The position numbers and the translations under genes are program-made. A stretch of 64,000 nt of DNA from Nelumbo lutea (Eukaryota; Streptophyta; Magnoliopsida; Proteales; Nelumbonaceae), in the NCBI GenBank assembly GCA_022828595.1, contig JAKGHH010000002.1, positions 44,548,222 to 44,612,221 on the forward strand, in the 5' to 3' direction. Positions 60,352 to 64,000 of the stretch are shown one piece after another. Within the stretch, counting starts at the first letter, position 1, and the number at the start of each line of letters is the position of its first letter. Under the pieces are notes generated by a model. That model did not search any database, was not told where the DNA came from, and worked only from the letters and a program-made list of their open reading frames with translations.

Positions 60352-60530
60352 TAGTTTGTGAAGAATAGTTGTGTAGATTATAAATGGAAATGAAAGTTTC
60401 TCGGTAAATTGGGATGTAAATTATATTTTTTAAGTTATTGGAAAAACAAAGCTTTTCATTTCATGGTATATGCTGTTTCACCGAACTTATCAAAACCATA
60501 GTAATACAATCTAGGCCTGTCGAAATTCCA
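60352..60530 (+). other. 3' untranslated region of the mTERF gene (probable)
   Basis: The A/T-rich sequence after TGA has no clear polyadenylation signal. Part of it (about 60425-60535) is repeated at 60955-61040. Confidence 0.45.
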
Positions 60531-61040
60531 GAGTAGTGGGAAGGACGGTTTTGTTTGTAAGTTGGATCTGGAAAAAGCGTACGGTTTAGTGGATTAGGGC
60601 TTTTCTGAAGGATGCTATGGAAAGTTTTGGATGTAGTAATAGATGGTGTAGATGGATATTTGGGTTGTATTAGGACCTGTCATTTTCAATTTTTGTTAAT
60701 GGAACAATTGTAAATCGTTTTTTAGCCCTTAGAGGAATTAGGTAAGAGGATTCACTCTCCTCTTTCCTTGGTTAATCTCCCAAAATCAAGACAATACATT
60801 CACATTATTCAAAACCCACCTCAATTAGATCGCTGAGAAACTGATAAAGAACTGAAAATCAACTAGATTAAAGCCCCACTCCAGTTCAAAATACCTTGAG
60901 ATGCAAAAGGAGTCTTCAAAAATTGGTCAAAACACATGTACAAAAAATAACTTGTATTTTTAAGTTATTGGAAAAATGAGGCTTTTCATATCAAAACCCT
61001 AGTCATACAATCTAGGCCTGTCTAAATTCCAGAATAGGCA
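60425..61040. repeat. Patchwork duplication around the LINE fragment
   Basis: The 3'-flank segment ttttaagttattggaaaaa through caatctaggcctgtc occurs at about 60425-60535 and again at 60955-61040. Between the copies lie the LINE RT fragment (60535-60772) and a diverged copy of the intron-5 segment 57765-57945 (at 60776-60945). The order suggests filler DNA captured during break repair. Confidence 0.8.
60535..60772 (+). pseudogene. LINE reverse-transcriptase fragment downstream of the gene
   Basis: It reads KDGFVCKLDLEKAYGLVD (the F(K)xDxxKAYD block), then AFLKDAMESFGCSNRWCRWI and FVNGTIVNRFLALRGIR in broken frames. It contains the RT block that the large LINE at 49.2 kb has lost, but is otherwise close to it. 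No 5' or 3' LINE ends are present. Confidence 0.8.
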
Positions 61041-61618
61041 GGCATGAGATTGGAGGTCCCCACTTCCAACTAAAACCTGGGTATTGTGCTTGAGCTTGAA
61101 AAGCCCATCCCCAAAATTCCCTGAAAAATAAGCTCATGACCAAAAGTGTAAGTCGGCCTGGTCCAGTGGAAAGTTGAAGCTCAACTTTGAATTTAGGGCC
61201 TGTTCGTTTTTTGGATTCTGAGGGGAGGAAGGTGGGTCAGTGGGATTTTGGTTTTTATTGGCTAAGATACATATGTTCTTTTTTTTATGTTTATGTGGGG
61301 TTCATGAAAATTTTATTTTTCTTGGGTATCGCTTATCTGGGTTACTGATACTCATCTCCCAAGTGGATAAGTAATTTTTTCATCTAAGGAGAAAGTTGTC
61401 AACACTTGGATGGGACAAAATTGATCTTTTTTATAATAGTTGTTTATGACTAAAACGGCTTTTGTCTTATTTATCTGAAAAATAAAAGAACATGGATAAA
61501 TGCACTTATCCCGGTAAATAACTTTTCAAAAAAACAAATTACCCTGGCATATAATCAAACCATATATGTAGTGTCAATAGTTTTAGTGAACAGTTCCACC
61601 AACCGAGTAAGGTTTTAA
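61041..61618. other. Unassigned downstream sequence
   Basis: No gene is seen. A MITE-like left end (gggcctgttcgttttttgg, 61197) has no convincing partner. Confidence 0.45.
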
Positions 61619-61619
61619 C

Positions 61620-61951
61620 TAAAAAATTAAGAGGCACTGCCATGGCAAAGAAGGGGATGACGTTTGCAGTGCAACCACAATTGATTGCGAGTCCGAACGA
61701 AGATCCTCCATCCTTAACTGTATGCTTTCAAAAGCCTTGGCTAGGAGAGATAAGACCTCCCTTGCAGCTCTGTTTCCTCTACTAAACCTAAACCTTGAGA
61801 GTAAAACTTTCCTCTTGCAGCACCTATATAAGATGATTCCCTTGTTAGAAATACAAATCCTTCTGCTAGGAGAGATAGGACTTCCATCACAAAATAGAGC
61901 ATAATTGATGCCTTTTATTAGTTGATTGCCACAACTTCTATGTGACTGCAC
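61620..61951 (-). pseudogene. Antisense RNase H-like relic (LINE derived)
   Basis: The 110-codon minus-strand frame reads NRAAREVLSLLAKAFESIQL, RMEDLRSDSQSIVVALQTSS, which matches the AExxALxxAL...VExDSxxxVxAL region of plant RVT_3 RNase H domains. The N-terminal DG motif and the C-terminal Asp are not clear. It is most likely a LINE relic; a domesticated RNase H gene is less likely. Confidence 0.5.
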
Positions 61952-62199
61952 CTGATGTTTGGATTTCCCTTTAAGACCTGATATGCCCTCTTATCTATAC
62001 TTTCTTTCGGTTTGCCTAACCAATCGTGAGTGAATACCCTCGTGTTGGGCATCGAAGTTGGGTATTCGGTTGCCACCTTTTACTAAGCCTTAATGTACTG
62101 GATGATATCATAAAATCTATTTTTACTTTCCAAAATTATCCCCATTTCTACCTGAACAGTTGAACCATTGATTTGCAACTCGGAGGCAAAAACAGTTCA

Positions 62200-62690
62200 A
62201 CCTCTGGGTCGATTTTTAATTAATATTTAATTACTTAATAGAAAATTGTTTAGTTAATACTTAACTACTTAATAAATGCTAAAAATTTTAATTATTTTTA
62301 AATAATTGATATTAATAATTACTTTACTAAAATTAAATAATTAATAAATTAATAGTTAATTAATAATAATTAGTTACTAACTACTAAATAAAAATAATTA
62401 AATATTCAATTAATCAATTGTTTTGTTTAATTATTTAACTATTGAATAATTAGTTACTTATATGAATAATTAATAAATATTTATTGTTTATTAACTATGA
62501 ATAATTTATTTAATAATCATTCATTTTTACCTATTTTTTTTTTATTTATTAATAATTTCTAGTTGTATATTTTTTAAAAACATTATTTAATTATTTATCA
62601 CTTTTTATTAATTTATTTGTTTTTTAATCATTTTATATTCATTAATTAATTGCTAATTATATTATTAAATAGCTAAAGAAATTTTCTTAT
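62200..62690. repeat. Extremely AT-rich block (aattatttaat-type)
   Basis: Almost 500 bp consist of permutations of aattaataa/ttatttaat with very few G or C. It has no coding capacity. Confidence 0.9.
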
Positions 62691-62873
62691 ATCCTAGGTT
62701 GAAACAGTCAATTGTAATTTTTTAGAACTCAACATGCAGATTTCAGAATATTGCCTACATTTACATATCAGAACCAATAAAAGTTCTCCAAATCCTATAC
62801 ACCTCTTAAAGTAATTATTACAGTTTTAGATGCTACATGTTAGAGGAAACAAACAGGCTCTAAATGCCCATTT

Positions 62874-63024
62874 GGAAAGCTAAGAAGTTATGTTTGGTGA
62901 AAACCTAAAAGGCAAAAATTTGTTTCATTGAGGCAAGACAATAACGCTATTTTTAGTAGCTTCTTCAAAGCGATTCAGTGAAAGTAGCTGATCAGTCAAA
63001 GCTGAATCCCTCCCAAATGGGCTC
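62874..63024. mobile_element. Relative of the 58500 MITE
   Basis: The ends atgcccatttggaaag and (reverse complement) ggagcccatttgggag form inverted repeats. Interior phrases (cttcttcaaagcgattcagt, tgatcagtcaaagctgaatc) match the 58500-58690 element. No TTA duplication is evident. Confidence 0.6.
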
Positions 63025-63755
63025 CAGAAATTTGAGCTAGCATAACAAGCTATGTTCTATGGAACAATGGAGGAGAAATTACTTCTCACGGAAAGGGGTT
63101 TTATACCAATGCCTGCAATTGAGGGCGAAGCCACCTTATAGTTCCAAGTGTATGCAACCTCATATTCAACTTGAACAGTGAAGGTTTCAGGAGACATAGT
63201 GGCGGGGAATCCTCATTGTTGTAGCCTGTAAGACCAAAAAGTTTTGTTGTCTCTCTCTTAACCAAGGTTCAAAGTATAGGAAATGCAAAGAGTATTTGGA
63301 TGGAAGTTTTAAGAGATGTATCACAATAACTTTGGATACGCATGAAAAGGTTAATACACATGGATACTCTGGGAAACTTAAATAAATCCTAAAAATATAT
63401 CAATAACAATAAATATATATGTATATATATTAACTGACTATAAATAATTTATTTATACATAAAAAGAGATTCTTCAATGGTAAGTGTGAGATATTGGAGC
63501 ACAATTGGTATCTGTTGAAAATTGATGTAAGAATTAAAATATGGGTGTACATATATATATATATATACTTTAATTCTCAAAAGATTTGTAATTTGTGTTG
63601 ATATTTATAAATATATAAATTTTAATAATCAATTTTATCACTTATCAACAAATATCCACTAACAAAATAAAAGTCAAAATGTATATAATTATGGCAAGCA
63701 ATTAAAAGTATGGCATAGTCATGGACCTATGGCCTTTCAAACTAATGGCAAAGGT
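63025..63755. other. Unassigned, AT-rich, with (TA)n runs
   Basis: (TA)n occurs at about 63413-63428 and 63551-63568. No coding signal is seen. Confidence 0.5.
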
Positions 63756-63756
63756 T

Positions 63757-64000
63757 CAAACTAAAACACGCCCTATAGTTTCATAAACTTACTAAAACCT
63801 ACCCTATAGTTTGTGTTTTACTAAAACACCCCCTATAGTTTGCAATCAACTTACTTAATCGACCTTCCATTACATGAAAGTGAAAATAACAGTTTTAACC
63901 CTAACATTCATTCAAACAAATTTAATCAAAAGAAATTAAAAAGAAAATGTCATTTTTGCCCCTAGTAAAACACGAACAACCACTCTATTTTTCTCTATTT
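63757..64000. mobile_element. Left end of a TIR-type element, cut by the window
   Basis: Three copies of (a)ctaaaac(a/c)c(g/t)(c/a)ccctatagttt begin near 63759, 63791 and 63821. Subterminal repeats of this kind mark the ends of long-TIR DNA elements in plants. The other end lies outside the window, so the call rests on the repeat pattern. Confidence 0.4.

Larger units (their letters stand above)
43677..57723 (+). mobile_element. Large sense L1-type LINE, split by later insertions
   Basis: One LINE can be followed in order: ORF1-like sequence (43.7-44.95 kb and 46.24-47.5 kb), endonuclease from 47555, reverse transcriptase at about 48.8-49.7 kb, zinc region near 51.2 kb, and RNase H split between 51822 and 57393. 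Its A-rich 3' end is at about 57712-57724. Later insertions are a solo LTR (44948-46242), a GC-rich MITE (50169-50684) and a full copia element (51823-57387). Removing them leaves about 6.6 kb, a normal length for this group. A near-perfect 13-bp match (agagatc(g/a)caaag) at 43665-43677 and 57724-57736 is a candidate target duplication; if true, the 5' end is at about 43677. Confidence 0.75.

Noticed and set aside
61197..61548. MITE beginning gggcctgttcgttttttgg
   Set aside because: No matching inverted end or flanking duplication could be found.
1..64000. tRNA, rRNA or organelle-derived DNA
   Set aside because: No cloverleaf-forming sequence, conserved rRNA block or plastid/mitochondrial gene was recognised on either strand. 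The only tRNA-related signals are retrotransposon primer sites.

Overview
The window is plant nuclear DNA. It holds one host gene broken by very long introns, several hundred kilobase-scale traces of L1-type LINEs with the plant RNase H tail, Ty1/copia elements with the TGGTATCAGAGC initiator-tRNA primer site, and many small inverted-repeat elements. No prokaryotic or organellar genes and no CRISPR array are visible. The species cannot be fixed from the sequence; transposon-filled introns this long suggest a woody or early-diverging dicot or a magnoliid, which is inference only.

The one host gene is an mTERF-family (mitochondrial transcription termination factor-like) gene on the + strand. 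It has seven exons with GT-AG borders: 3488-4072, 6158-6295, 6542-6787, 20946-21061, 33068-33250, 58158-58375 and 60024-60351. It spans about 56.9 kb for about 1.8 kb of coding sequence. The predicted product is 604 residues, with an N-terminal leader of organelle-targeting type and at least eight mTERF motifs. Exon 4 carries a one-base-type frameshift in a run of five A; as written this ends the protein after 336 residues.

Layout: 1-1636 is decayed repeat sequence. 1637-3337 is a Pack-MULE-like element carrying a broken piece of a leucine-rich-repeat receptor gene; it ends only about 150 bp before the mTERF start codon. Intron 1 holds a LINE 3' piece with an intact RNase H frame. Intron 3 (14.2 kb) holds RTE-like fragments, small MITEs, several LINE 3' ends, a rearranged copia element with a tandem LTR-leader, an antisense LINE, other LTR-element remains and a 772-bp MULE-type element. 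Intron 4 (12.0 kb) holds stacked LINE 3' ends and a full-length antisense copia element (27050-32384, target duplication GAGAG). Intron 5 (24.9 kb) holds LINE pieces, a decayed copia element, an antisense LINE ORF1, and one large sense LINE interrupted by a solo LTR (itself carrying nested elements), a GC-rich MULE-type MITE and a full-length copia element (51823-57387, target duplication GAGAT). Intron 6 holds four tandem units of about 210 bp, one with a MITE. Downstream of the stop codon there is a patchwork duplication, an antisense RNase H relic, an extremely AT-rich block and the start of another terminal-repeat element.

Apart from the mTERF exons, every coding-like stretch belongs to a mobile element, and nearly all are broken. 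Insertion order can be read from the nesting and target-site duplications. All seven mTERF exons stayed recognisable and in phase except for the exon-4 run of A.
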